A stretch of 64,000 bases of DNA from Cokeromyces recurvatus (Eukaryota > Mucoromycota > Mucoromycetes > Mucorales > Mucoraceae). The position numbers and the translations under genes were made by a program. Location of the stretch: assembly GCF_025118155.1 (NCBI RefSeq), contig NW_026251387.1, forward strand, positions 2,234,496-2,298,495, given 5' to 3'. The notes under the pieces are model-generated. The model was not told the origin of the DNA. It did no database searches and saw nothing but the letters and a program-made list of their open reading frames with translations. Below are positions 11,708 through 22,911 of this stretch, piece by piece. Position 1 is the stretch's first letter. The number at the start of each line of letters is the position of its first letter.

Positions 11708-12196
11708 TTTAGAATAAGTTTATACATATAATTTTTATAATGTATTTTTTTTTCTTTTTTTTTTTTTTTTTTTTTTTTTTTGCAATGAATTGTCCTTTTA
11801 AAAACTCTTTATTTGTAAATTTAATATACATATCATATATGCATGTAGAAAGAATCAAATAAGTTTTAAATATATTTCTTTTTTTGTAATATGAAATAGA
11901 AGGGAAATAAATAAAAATAATAGCAAAATAGAGAAGAAACTAAATCTAATGCTTCTACAAGAGAATATTTTGTAGGAAAGAGAAATCCAGTAAACAATAA
12001 TAAATAGAACAAAATACTATCATGATTCATAAATAAATAATAAGCTTTTTTTTTTTTTTGAGAAAGAAATTACTACTCCTGTCGTGGCTCTGTTGTGACT
12101 GGCTTTCTTTATAGCTGTATTTCTTTTTTTTTAAAAAAAAAATGTAATTAACTATTTTACATAGATCTGTTTTTATAAATACGTGATTAACATAAA
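11708..12196. other. Intergenic region
   Basis: No gene seen. It has a 27-nt T tract at 11755-11781 shortly after the CHORD stop codon, then AT-rich sequence serving as the 3' flank of that gene and the promoter of the Ssf1-like gene. Confidence 0.6.
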
Positions 12197-13601
12197 ATGG
12201 TCAAGAGAAAGGTACTATTAAGGATTAGAGGATAGCAGGAAAAAAGAAACATAAAAGCAGTTTACTAAATCTATTTATTTTATGAGCAGAGAAAGAATAG
12301 AACTCATGTTGCCCCCACAGAAGAGGAGATGAATAAAATCCCTAAAAGTTTTGTCATGCGATCTGGTATAGTAGGTTCTTCTATTACATCATTAGTGCGT
12401 GATGTACGTCGTATATTTGAACCACACACAGCAAGTCATTTAAGAGTAAGTAATTTAATTTTGTAACTATATAATCTCGATTGATTAGAAATTTAATACC
12501 CTTTTCTTTTTTTTATAATAGGAACGTCGATCGAATCGACTTAAAGATTTTGTAATGGTAGCAGGTCAACTAGGTGTAACACATTTCTTAATTTTTAGTC
12601 GTACTGAGAAGAAAATCAATCTTCGTATTGCACGTGTTCCTCGTGGCCCTACTTTGACATTCCGTGTGGCAGAATATGCATTAGCAAAAGATTGTTTAGC
12701 ACTTCAAAAGAATCCAAAGACATCTGATATTGTTTATCATAAAAGTCCTTTATTAGTTTTGAATAATTTTCAACAATCTGGCAAAGAATTTAAAGTGATG
12801 ACAGTTATGTTACAGAATATGTTCCCTGCCGTTGATATTCAAACAATGCAATTATCTGAAGCAAGACGTGTTTTACTGTTCAATTACAATGATGAGACAG
12901 GAATGATCGATGTAAGACATTATAGTATTGGCGTGAAAGCTACAGGTGTTTCTAAATCAATTAAACGAGTGATCAATACAAATTTACCCAATTTGGGAGA
13001 TTATGAAGACATCTCGGACTATGTATTAAAAGAAGCCATCATTTCAGAAAGTGATGTCGAAGATGGACCTGAATCTACTGTTACTTTACCTCAAGATTAT
13101 CCTGGACGTAATAATCGTAAGAATGATCAAAGAGCAGTTCGTCTTCATGAGTTAGGCCCTCGTATGACACTTGAATTGACAAAAGTTGAAAACGGCTTAT
13201 GTGGTGGTGAAGTGCTTTATCATAGATATGGTATGCTTTTTTGTATATATATATGATACAAAGTTATTAGTATTTACCCTATTTCTTTTTTTTTCTATAT
13301 CCATATTTGAAATAATATAGTTACTAAGACTAAGAAGGAAGCACAAGAAACAGAACGTAAAAGACAGCGTACACTTCAAGAAAAGGCTGCACGTAGAGAA
13401 CAACAAGAACAAAATGTTGAAAAGAAAAAAGCTGAAAAAGAAGCTAGAAAACAAAAGAAGGGAGAGACTGATGAAATTCAATCTGAAGATGACGAAGATA
13501 ATGATGATAATGAAGAGGAAGAAGAAGAAGAAGAAGAAGAAGATATGCAATTAGGAGAAGAAGATTCTCAAGAGGAAGATGATGAAGACGATGAAGAATA
13601 A
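12197..13601 (+). CDS. SSF1: Ssf1/Peter Pan-type Brix domain ribosome biogenesis factor
   Basis: Four exons (12197-12211, 12290-12445, 12522-13230, 13321-13601) encode about 386 aa. The first coding exon is only 15 nt (MVKRK). The product continues RKNRTHVAPTEEEMNKIPKS and then carries a Brix domain: GSSITSLVRDVRRIFEPHTA, RLKDFVMVAGQLGVTHFLIF, RVPRGPTLTF, and near its end RMTLELTKVENGLCGGEVLY. This order is diagnostic of the Ssf1/Ssf2/Peter Pan branch, which assembles into early pre-60S particles in the nucleolus. The tail is Lys-rich and then strongly acidic (Glu/Asp run), as in other family members. I am confident of the family; a Ppan/Ssf1 orthologue is expected once per fungal genome. Confidence 0.93.
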
Positions 13602-13733
13602 ATATAACATTTATAATTTTGTTTACGTGTATATAACCTTGTTTTTTATGAAGTAAGAAATCAATAAATATTTAGTATTTTAAATATCCATTGTAATAAA
13701 ATGATTTTTTGTTCCTTATAAAAAGTCTTTATC

Positions 13734-13785
13734 AAGTTAAGCTAAGCTTGCTAAGCTAAGCTTAAGCTTAAGCTTTAAGCTTTTA
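13734..13785. repeat. Cluster of AAGCTT-type palindromes
   Basis: About 50 bp downstream of the Ssf1-like gene are built from overlapping AAGCTT/AAGCTAAGCTT words. They form nested self-complementary units able to fold into a hairpin. The cluster lies between the end of one gene and the promoter of the next on the same strand, so a role in 3'-end formation is possible but unproven. Confidence 0.6.
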
Positions 13786-14060
13786 ATCTTTAAAAAAAGT
13801 GTGAATGTAGGGTTTGAGTTTCAAAAAAAAATATAACACAGAATATCTATTTTTGTGTGGGGAAAAAAGATCCGATCAAGGTGAGTAGCATCATTGTATA
13901 CTTTAAAATAACCTATTATATAGAATTTCTTTTCAGAAGAAAACTCTTCAAGTTTTCTGTTCAAATAAAAATTATAATAATTGATAAATACTTTGTCTGT
14001 CATATTGTGGAGTGTGTGTGTGTGTGTGTTTTGCTACGTTGTAGTACATGTAATCCATTT

Positions 14061-14078
14061 GAAGTTTCTAGGATTTTC
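14061..14078 (+). promoter_or_regulatory. Heat-shock element upstream of Hsp10
   Basis: The sequence GAAgtTTCtaGGAttTTC has four alternating 5-bp units of the heat-shock factor site (nGAAn/nTTCn), with one mismatch (GGA). It lies about 107 bp before the Hsp10 start codon. Heat-shock factor control of chaperonin genes is well established in fungi; binding here is inferred from the motif. Confidence 0.55.
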
Positions 14079-14184
14079 TATGTGTGACTGTGATCAAGAA
14101 GATGTTTAATCATAACTAGGGTTGCAATTCTTCCCTCTTTTTTTTTTTTTTTTTTATCTAACGTTTGCATCTTTGTTGTGAATC

Positions 14185-14681
14185 ATGGTAAATAGAAACA
14201 AAACTGAGGAAGAGAGATTATAATTAATTTATGATTAATATGAATGAATTAGTCTGCTGCTAGTAAAGTTAAGAATATCGTTCCTCTTTTAGATCGTGTC
14301 TTAGTTCAACGTATTAAACCTCAACAAGTAAATAAATGATAGTAAACAATGATTTATAGTATAATGGCATTCATTTTTATTACTTCAATTAGAAAACTGC
14401 TGCTGGTATTTATATCCCTGAAAAGGCTCAAGAAGCTGTCAATGAAGGTATAGTGGTTGCTGTTGGTAAAGGTGCTCTTACTAAAGAAGGCAATCATATC
14501 CCTCTTCAAGTAAATGCTGGTGATAAAATTATTCTTCCTCCATTTGGTGGTAATCCTATTAAAATTCAAGGCGAAGTAAGTGTTCTATTAAATCAAATAC
14601 ATCCATTCATACTTATCCATATTATGCTAGGAATACATGTTATACCGCGATTCGGAAATTCTTGCTAAAGTTTTAGATTAA
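14185..14681 (+). CDS. HSP10: Mitochondrial chaperonin Hsp10 (GroES family)
   Basis: Four coding exons give 103 aa. Exon 1 is just the ATG (14185-14187), followed immediately by a GTAAAT splice donor. The others are 14253-14327, 14393-14575 and 14631-14681. The reconstructed protein begins MSAASKVKNIVPLLDRVLVQ and contains the mobile-loop region KTAAGIYIPEKAQEAVNEG, the GKGALTKEGN segment, DKIILPPFGG and the C-terminal EYMLYRDSEILAKVLD. Length and sequence match fungal Hsp10, the heptameric lid of Hsp60 in the mitochondrial matrix. The 3-nt exon explains why no long frame begins at the true start. A heat-shock element lies upstream. Confidence 0.95.
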
Positions 14682-14954
14682 AAGTGAAAATTTGAAATAG
14701 AAAATTAAAATGTAAAAAATAATATACAAGTTCATTTGCTATTAATAAAGGGGAGAAGACTATTTTTCTTTCTGTAGTATTATTATATCTATTGTGCGTA
14801 AATAGTGTAGTAATGGTATTCTCTCTCTTCTTCTTTTTTTTCGGATTGATGTTGTGACTGGCTTATAACTATTTATTTGTTTATTTATATAAAAATATAT
14901 TTTTTTTTTCTTCGTTTTAATAAAATCTTTTCATTATCACTATTTATATATAAT

Positions 14955-16189
14955 ATGGTTGTAGCAATCGGTTTTGAGGGTTCTGCTAATAAGCTTGGCG
15001 TTGGCATCATTAGACATGAAGATAATAAAGTAGATATTTTAGCAAATATTCGAGATACATATATTACTCCTCCAGGACAAGGCTTTTTGCCTCGAGATAC
15101 AGCACAGCATCATCGTGATTGTATCTTAAATGTTACAAAAGAAGCACTAAAGCAAGCTAATATTACCATAAATGATATTGATGTTATTTGTTATACTAAA
15201 GGTAACTTATTCTATATAAAATTTAAATTATCTTCTTAACAATTGGTTTCTAAATGTATACGTATTAGGACCTGGAATGGGAGGCCCATTAGTTTCTGTT
15301 GCACTTGTTGCTCGTACACTTTCTTTATTATGGGGAAAACCTTTGGTTGGTGTTAATCACTGTGTGGGGCGTATGGTTCTAGTTAATTAAACTAATTGAA
15401 CTTTTTTTTTTCTAAAAAAAAAAATAAAAGGCAAAAGAAAAACTAATTATTTTACATTTGTAGATATTGAAATGGGTAGAGAAGTGACAAAAGCAGATAA
15501 TCCTGTTGTACTTTATGTAAGCGGAGGAAATACACAAGTTATTGCTTACTCTCAACAACGATATATGATTTTTGGAGAAACATTAGATATTGCTATTGGT
15601 AATTGTCTTGATCGATTTGCACGTATACTCAATCTATCCAATGCACCTAGTCCAGGATATAATATTGAACAGTATGCAAAGAGAGGCAAAAAATTTATAC
15701 ATTTACCTTACTCTGTGAAAGGCATGGACGTGTCATTTTCTGGTATTTTATCTCATATTGAAAAATTAGCCAAGAAAGAATTACCGAAGGGTGAAATAAC
15801 ACCAGAAGATTTATGTTTTTCACTTCAAGAAACATTGTTTGCCATGTTGGTTGAGATCACTGAACGTGCTATGGCTCATGTAGAATCTAATCAAGTCTTA
15901 TTAGTTGGTGGAGTTGGATGTAAGTTGACATGTGTGAATATTATTTTGTATCTTATGCTTATATATTACTATAGGTAATGTTCGATTACAAGAAATGATG
16001 GGTGAGATGGCGGCACAAAGAGGAGGCAGTGTTTGTGCAACAGATGAAAGATTCTGTATTGATAATGGTATCATGATTGCTCACGCAGGTTTATTGGCTT
16101 ATCGTACTGGATTTAAAACACCTTTTGAAGAAAGTACAATTACTCAGCGTTATAGAACAGACGAGGTACATATTGCTTGGAGAGATTAA
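14955..16189 (+). CDS. KAE1: Kae1/OSGEP, catalytic subunit of the KEOPS tRNA t6A synthesis complex
   Basis: Four exons (14955-15201, 15269-15370, 15464-15919, 15975-16189) encode 339 aa. Kae1 transfers threonylcarbamoyl to A37 of ANN-decoding tRNAs. Signature parts are [15 protein letters not shown] at the start, [36 protein letters not shown] (metal-binding histidines), [23 protein letters not shown], and a late [13 protein letters not shown] with [11 protein letters not shown]. The length is typical of the cytosolic eukaryotic form (about 335-350 aa) and there is no mitochondrial presequence, so it is the KEOPS subunit rather than Qri7. The C-terminus [11 protein letters not shown] is the usual family ending. 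Confidence 0.95.
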
Positions 16190-16360
16190 GATGATGAAAC
16201 ACATATATGTATATAATAAATAAAGTAAAAAAAAAAAAAAAAAAAATAAAAAAAAATACAAATAAAAACAAAACATGCAGTCAAATATGTGCAAAGTAAA
16301 ATAAGAGTGTGAGCATAATGGAATAGGCTATTTTTTTTCCTTTTCTTCAAAAAATTGATT

Positions 16361-17049
16361 ATGTCTAAACCTGAACTTGTATTTGCGCCAGAAAAAGATA
16401 CTTATCTTTACATGGTGTATATATAAATCAGCTTGGGTCTCAAACTGATTACCGCATTAATAATAATTATATCAGAAATCGTATATCAAGAGATGGAAGA
16501 GAGGATGAACAACACATTACAGTTATAAATCATTTAGAGATTGCATCTCTCATTGCCTCACAAAATAAAGACAAAGATGGAAATGATGTAGGAGTTAGTA
16601 AAAGTCAAATAAGAAAACTATTCAAGAAAAAACAAAGGCATATATATTATACGATTATAAAACAATATGGATTAGCTTCAGTCTGGGAAAGACCTATTGA
16701 TCTTGGAATGGGTCGATGTAGTGATGGACAGTCTATTACCTACTTTCGTGTAATTCATTGGCCTTTTGGACAAATGATACGTGAAAAAATAGGCTTGCCA
16801 AAAACAAACTTCCATATTACAGTTGGGTTTTCGCCTCGAGACGTTCATCTTTACAAAGGACCTGCTACCTTGATTTGTTTACGAAAAGGAGAACACTGTT
16901 CTCAAAAACAACTACAGAAGCTAATGGATGTAGTAGAATATTATTTTGAGGACAAATTATTTATCAAAGCATTTTATAAGATGTGTAAACGGAATAGATA
17001 TGAAGAAAAATACTATTTAAAGGAAATTTTTAGTGAATGGCTTGTTTGA
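16361..17049 (+). pseudogene. 2H phosphoesterase-like gene, first tandem copy, frameshifted
   Basis: The copy starts MSKPELVFAPEKD and then loses one base relative to its neighbour near 16405. The start frame therefore ends at a TAA within 65 bp, while the homologous body continues in another frame to a stop at 17047-17049. The body has both 2H signatures: HITVINHLEI, and FHITVGFSPRDVH in the shared block. It matches the intact gene at 17148-17870. The two are identical over about 99 bp (16750-16848 against 17538-17636) but much more divergent upstream and at the C-terminus. If a downstream ATG such as 16708 were used, only the second His motif would remain. It is most likely a recent pseudogene that has undergone gene conversion. 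Confidence 0.65.
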
Positions 17050-17147
17050 ATATTTTATTTTCTAAAAAGCTTAATAATGATATTAAACTTTTTTTTTTTT
17101 CAAGACTTTTTTTTTTTTTTTTTTTTTTTTTTGTTGCTTATAGATCG

Positions 17148-17870
17148 ATGTCTGAATCTAATCTTATATTTGAACCAGAAGGTAGATTTCTTTCCTTGCG
17201 TGGACCATATATAAATCAACTTGGATTACAGTCTGATCTTCATGTTCAACCTGAGTATATAGAAAATCGCTTGATAAGAGATGGGGAAGAAAATGGCCAT
17301 CATATTACGGTTATTAATCATTTAGAAATTACATCTCTAATTCCTTTATATGATAAAAATAAGGAAGAAAATGATATAACTATTAGTAAAGGACAACATA
17401 AAAAATTGTTTAAAAAGACACAGAAAGATATTCATGATACAATCGTGAATCAATTTGGCTCGGCATTAGATTGGCAAAGACCTATTGATCTTGGTATTGG
17501 GCATTGTGCTGATGAAGAAGCTAATACCTACTATCGCGTAATTCATTGGCCTTTTGGACAAATGATACGTGAAAAAATAGGCTTGCCAAAAACAAACTTC
17601 CATATTACAGTTGGGTTTTCGCCTCGAGACGTTCATATTTACAAAGGACCTGCTACCTTGATTTGTCTACGAAAAGGAGAACACTGTTCTCAAAAACAGT
17701 TACAAAAATTAATAGACGTAGTAGAATATTATTTTGAGGACAAAGTATTCATCAAAGCACTTTATCAAACTTGTTGGCGGCACAAATATATCAAAGAGTT
17801 TTGCAGCTTGACAAGAATTTATATATTTTGTAAGTTTATCGTATTATGTTTTAGGAAACTCTTTGTCTAA
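17148..17870 (+). CDS. 2H phosphoesterase superfamily protein (possibly Swiss-Army-Knife 2H type)
   Basis: Single exon, 240 aa, starting MSESNLIFEPEGRFLSLRGP at 17148. The frame is open further upstream, but through a poly(T)-encoded stretch, so that ATG is preferred. Two H-x-T motifs about 100 residues apart, HHITV (H52, T54) and FHITVGF (H152, T154), are the catalytic signature of 2H phosphodiesterases, which act on 2',3'-cyclic phosphates or 2'-5' linkages in RNA. The surrounding pattern resembles the 2H domain found in fungal RNA-repair proteins of the Swiss-Army-Knife group, but I did not verify this. The last 30 residues are unlike those of the upstream copy. No partner domain is present. 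Confidence 0.6.
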   Translation: MSESNLIFEPEGRFLSLRGPYINQLGLQSDLHVQPEYIENRLIRDGEENGHHITVINHLEITSLIPLYDKNKEENDITISKGQHKKLFKKTQKDIHDTIVNQFGSALDWQRPIDLGIGHCADEEANTYYRVIHWPFGQMIREKIGLPKTNFHITVGFSPRDVHIYKGPATLICLRKGEHCSQKQLQKLIDVVEYYFEDKVFIKALYQTCWRHKYIKEFCSLTRIYIFCKFIVLCFRKLFV

Positions 17871-18449
17871 ATTCCTATTTAATAGTATTTTTGAAAAGAC
17901 GTTCGAAGGTCCATCGACTATCTTATATATTTTTCTTTTTGGCCTGTTTTATTTTTCTTCGTTATAACAGAACAGCTTAAAGTTCTATACTGAAAAAAAA
18001 AAGATGATTATGACTTTCTTGTATATAATTGAACAGTTTCCTTTTTATATATACATGTATACTATTACACCTGCTTTAATTGTTTAATTTACATGATTTA
18101 GAATACTGTATCAGAAAGAAGAGTAAATCAAATAAAAACACTAGCAGTTATCTTTAACATTGATAGAGTATTTAAGTTAAATAACTTGTATCTGTATCAA
18201 CAAATGTGGGTAACTTTCCTTTTATATACAAGTATGTATTTACATGTATCTATTTTATCAAAATGATGCCCGCAAAAGATATATATCATTTTCTTATAAG
18301 CCAACGTATAAAGAGCTTCTACTAAATAATGTTCGTATTTTATGATTTTATTTAATTATCATAACGTTTTAAAAGAAAGATTATTTCATGCATTTAGCTT
18401 CTTTTTTTTTTTCCTTTAATAAAAAACATAATGTACAGTTATTACTATT
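17871..18449. other. Convergent intergenic region
   Basis: It lies between the 3' ends of the 2H gene (plus) and the reticulon gene (minus). AT-rich; no gene or structured element seen. Confidence 0.6.
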
Positions 18450-19539
18450 TTAATCTTTTTTAATGGAATCCTGTGTTGATGAGACAGGATTAGGTGCAGG
18501 ACCCTTCTTTAAAATAGATTTAGCTTGTACTATTAACTCTTTAGCCTTATTATTGGCAAGATTACAATATTTTGTAGCCAAATCACGAGCTATTTTAGAT
18601 TGTTGAGCAATATGAGCATCAATTACTGCTTGATGTTGAAGGTAAAGACGAGGAAGAGTAAAAGCAAAAAGTATAAAAAGTCCTATCAAATATTTTGTGG
18701 ATACATACTTTGCAAGAGTCCAGACCAAATAAGAATTGACTAAAGAAACACATGAGCGCCAATTATCTTCAATAAACGCCAATTTTACAATCTGCTGTGA
18801 AAGTGCTTCGGCAACGTCAATCATTATATTTGCTCCACGTAAGACGCGTTCACGAGGAATCAAACTGTCTTTTCTCTTAAGACGTTCACTATATATAAAT
18901 AAATAAATACCTCCTGAAGGTGAAGCTTTTATAATTATTATTATTACCTATGAGGATTAAAGACATCTTCATTTGACTTTCCTCTAATGAATATTTGCCC
19001 TTGTTTATGAGCATTTACGAATATCAAGTTTATACCGGTTATGAACGTAAATATTCCCGCCATGATTTGCAAGAATGAATAATATTCTGATAAAACTAAA
19101 AAGCCTAACGACCCAATAAGGAACAAACCACTTTTCTTTGGATTTTTCCAATAAACAAGAGACTCAATTTTAGCTTTTAAATGAGCTGTAGGATCTATAA
19201 TTTATTATGATAAAATAAAGGACATTATTATTAAAACTATTACTATAGTTTAAAAAACTTACTCTCTTTAAAGTTAGTATTAGGAGAGCTATGGCTAAAT
19301 GATTTGATATTTGTGGGATTGTCTACTTTGACTGAAGGAGGAGGAGTATTGAATAAAGATACATTCTTCTGATTAGAGACAGTATCATTAAAGGGAACTA
19401 TTTAAATAATTATAAGCTATAAATTATAAAGTTATTTATTATATTTATGAATACCAGCAGAGGGGATAGGTGATTCATCCATTTTTGACTGATTTATAAG
19501 CGCTGTATCGATTGAAGAAAATGGATTTATATCAGTCAT
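18450..19539 (-). CDS. Reticulon family ER membrane-shaping protein
   Basis: Four exons on the minus strand (19539-19455, 19397-19263, 19194-18948, 18888-18450) encode 301 aa. The first 75 residues are polar and disordered. The reticulon homology region begins at SLVYWKNPKKSGLFLIGSLG and has two long hydrophobic hairpins, the second around YLIGLFILFAFTLPRLYLQH, separated by a polar loop with NEDVFNPH and RERVLRGANIMIDVAEALSQ. Reticulons insert as wedges and stabilise high curvature in tubular ER. The Lys-containing C-terminal tail is cytosolic by analogy. The next gene on the same strand (tRNase Z) ends about 240 bp upstream. Confidence 0.88.
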
Positions 19540-19559
19540 TTTGTTAAAATAAAATAAAT

Positions 19560-19670
19560 AATAAATAAAAAAAGAAAAGAAGAAAAAGAGAAAAAGAGAA
19601 AAAGAGAAAAGAAATTATTTTTTATTAAGGAAGCGCATAGTAAAAAAAAAAAAGAGAGAGAGAGAGATTT
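19560..19670. repeat. Purine-rich simple repeat (AAAAAGAG units)
   Basis: Repeats of GAGAAAAA and GAGAGAG type lie between the reticulon start and the tRNase Z stop. This is low-complexity promoter sequence for the minus-strand reticulon gene. Confidence 0.6.
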
Positions 19671-19777
19671 TTATTTTTACCAAGCCTGCTTACTTTCTTT
19701 CCTTAAATACACATACTACTTTTTTTCTATTAGTGTAACTGTTATTCAGTGTTTTGATCATTTGATTTCTATATTTA

Positions 19778-22375
19778 TTATGTTTTTTGTTTCTTTTGAT
19801 TAACAGGTCTAGATGAGGTTTTTTCAGTATCAATTGTAACTGGATTAATTTCTTCTTCTTCTTCTTCTTCTTTGAATGCGAGTTGAATAGCGCTTGTATA
19901 TTTTGGTAATATAGGCATATGCTTCATTAATATTGACATCATATCAAAGCTAAAGCAAACATTGGAATGCTGTTCCGAAAGAATAGGTAGCTTTGGATAT
20001 CGTTGACTGAAATGATTTAATAAAGTAAATCTGGCATTCATTCTATTTCAAATAAAGTTAGATGACTTATACTTTACACATAAAAATTACTCTACTTTTC
20101 CCCAATATCCACAGCTTCACTTGTTGTACTATGACGTTTAGCAATTGCTTTATCTATCTCTGCATCTTCAAGTGTTGCTTCATGTATCAATAATGTAGCG
20201 TCTTTACCTGCTTCAACAAGATTAGCACAAGGACGAGTATCACCAGAATAACTAATATTTGATAAGTACAGAGTAAGTTTTATAGATGTACATATACATT
20301 TACATATATACATTTAATACATACACTAGTTTCCATCCAGATTCATGTTCAATTGATAATCCATAAGCCCATCGACAATGGACTACTTCTACAGGCTCTA
20401 TTGTAGAAAAACCTAACTGTTTTTTTAACTGAATTAAACTATAAAAAAAAAGACAAAAAGATAAATATGAAATTACTCTTATAGATACTTCAAAAATTGG
20501 ATATTACTTTTTCAAGTCTTCACCTTTAGGTTCTCTGTTACCAACGATACTTTCATTCTTTATAAACTTTAATTTTTGTTTTAAGCCAAGATGTTCAATA
20601 CAATTATACTCTTTTAACCAATGTTTATATATAAAGGGTGCAACTACAGTCAAAATGGAATCGCTGGATTTATTCAACTATAAAAAATGAATAAATAAAT
20701 TGAATATAGGATACAAGTTTGGATATTAATAAATTAAAGACTTACCTGATTCCATTTATTTAATAGTTGCACAACACCTAAATGATGATCTGCATGTAAA
20801 TGAGATATAAAAATACAGCGAATATCTTTAATCTCTTTATCTACAAGCCCAATACCAAAACGACGCATCATTTGACCATATGTTCCTTCACCTGCATCTA
20901 GCATTATGGAACCATAGCCCGGGATTTTTACAAGTGTTGCGCTGACTATATAAATCAGGTCATAAAAAAAAATAAATTCTTATGATAAGATAATATGTCT
21001 TTTTTTTTTTACCATTTCTATATTTTGCAGGAATTGAACTGCCTGTTCCTAATGTAACAATTTCAACTTGATCACCCGGAAACTCCTCCGTTGTATTGAC
21101 TTTAGATGCTTCTATATGAGCAAGCTGAACAGCTTCAAAATACTCTTTATCTTTGTTAATCTTTTCGATTTCAGGAAGCAATAAATTGGTATGGTCAAAA
21201 GGGAGTCGATCTAAATATTTGATTCCTCTTCTAGGTTCAAGTTGATATTGCAACATGTTTTCCAACGAATAACTATTTTTTGGTAGCCCATTAACTAGTA
21301 AAGCAATAGTGAAATTAGAAAATAGTGGAGTGTGCAAATTATTACATTCAGAATACCTTTTTCTAATGGTAGTTCGGGTATATTGCTATACTTTGGAATA
21401 GGGAAAATATCCTTGTTTAGCATAGATAATTTGACTTGACTAAGAGCATGAGAAGTGAATTGAACAGTTTGAGCACAAAGCTCTGTAGAACCAAAAATAT
21501 GCTATAAGTAAAAGAGATCAGCCATGCTATCCATATTATGCTTTCCCTATTAATATAAGTTGCAACTTACATCTGTAGATTCATCAAAACTATTCAACCA
21601 TTCTTTATATCGTTCATCTTGAAGTACGTCGTTACCAACATAGTGAATCATGACATTCACTTTATATTGCCCTTCTTTTTTAAATGCTTCAAATTTTGGT
21701 GAATTAATAAGTCCGTCTATGTAACTAACACTGGGACAATCGACAACTATAAAAACGTGTCCTGGGATCTCAGGATCACAAACCATGTCAGGTGTGATTA
21801 CTCGTCCATCCTCTAAAGTAATGGAAGCACCATTCTTTAATGTACCATAAATAGGACCTGGTTTAATACCTAATCTCAAAGCAGCGGCTTTGTTAAATTT
21901 ACGTGGTAAAGGTACACCCTGACAAATATAAGAAATAGCTGTTGGGAATGGTTTTACTTTTGGTAATGATTTAAATAGATGCTCCTTTTCTGCTGACTTA
22001 TTTACAGAATTGGCCGAAGAAAGAGGATGAGCTGTTTTCGAAGTTCGGGGTGTGCAATCGGCCTCAATAGTATGACCAGGTGGCTTTTCACCTTTATTCG
22101 TATCTGTAAACATGAGTGAAATTACTTTTCGTCTATATGCATCAGCTTCTGTTTGCGTCATGGGAGAAGATCTTGAAATGAAATTTTCATCATCATTATC
22201 TGATGCTGAACTTTCGTTGCTGCTCGATCCACTTCCACTAAATTGTGTATAATTTCTTTTTTTAGCTGCATTAGGTAAAACAACAACAGAAGTTATCGAT
22301 AAGTTGTTATCACTATACGGCTTTGAGTCATTATCAAGTTCATGAACATTAATTGTAGAATTTGTTCTATATATT

Positions 22376-22416
<41 letters not shown>

Positions 22417-22911
22417 TTATTAATTTTTTTCTAGGATCTAAAGAAAGATCACTTACCTATATACAAAATGTCTAGTAGAAGCAATAAAATGAGCCAAGTT
22501 TTTTCCACCATGAATATTAATATTACGAACCCCTGCGTCTGTCATTGTAAGTAGCATGCCTATATACATTGTTAAAATCAACAGTGTTAAGAAAAAAAAG
22601 TCCTCAAGTGAATTACCTGTTAATCCACCCATGCATTCCCAGTTTACTCGAGTTAAGAAAATATTGCTTAATTTCCCTAATCTTGCTTTCTCTTGAACGC
22701 AAAGTCTTTGTGTCCCCTCTCGACAATTGAACAAATAACGTTGTGAATTATAATGAACAATTAAACTTGGTGGACCTTCAGGCGAATTTTGTCCAATAAT
22801 TTGAATGTGTGATGTCATATTGCGTTTTATTTGTTTTTCTCGTTTCAAATAAGAAAAAAATGAAGCACTGGATTTTTTTATTATTACATTCAGCTGTAAT
22901 AATAAAAACAT
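19778..22911 (-). CDS. TRZ1: Long-form tRNase Z (ELAC2/Trz1)
   Basis: Ten exons on the minus strand, all GT-AG: 22911-22617, 22559-22457, 22366-21571, 21501-21357, 21294-21013, 20945-20746, 20677-20508, 20438-20325, 20251-20096 and 20042-19778. The product is 841 aa from the first ATG, or 810 aa from the ATG at 22818. The enzyme removes the 3' trailer of precursor tRNAs. The N-terminal pseudo-nuclease half has [20 protein letters not shown] and [20 protein letters not shown]. The catalytic half has [26 protein letters not shown], and [10 protein letters not shown], which is the HxHxDH zinc motif. Later come [19 protein letters not shown] and IHEATLED. The extra 31 residues before the second Met are basic and Ser-rich and could be a mitochondrial presequence. 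A 34-nt A tract lies in intron 2. Confidence 0.93.
22381..22414. repeat. 34-nt poly(A) tract within a tRNase Z intron
   Basis: On the transcribed minus strand it reads as poly(T). It lies just upstream of the splice acceptor before 22366, so it acts as an extreme polypyrimidine tract. Confidence 0.75.

Noticed and set aside
13197..13550. Minus-strand Phe/Leu-rich frame
   Set aside because: Antisense to the Lys/Glu-rich tail of the Ssf1 gene.
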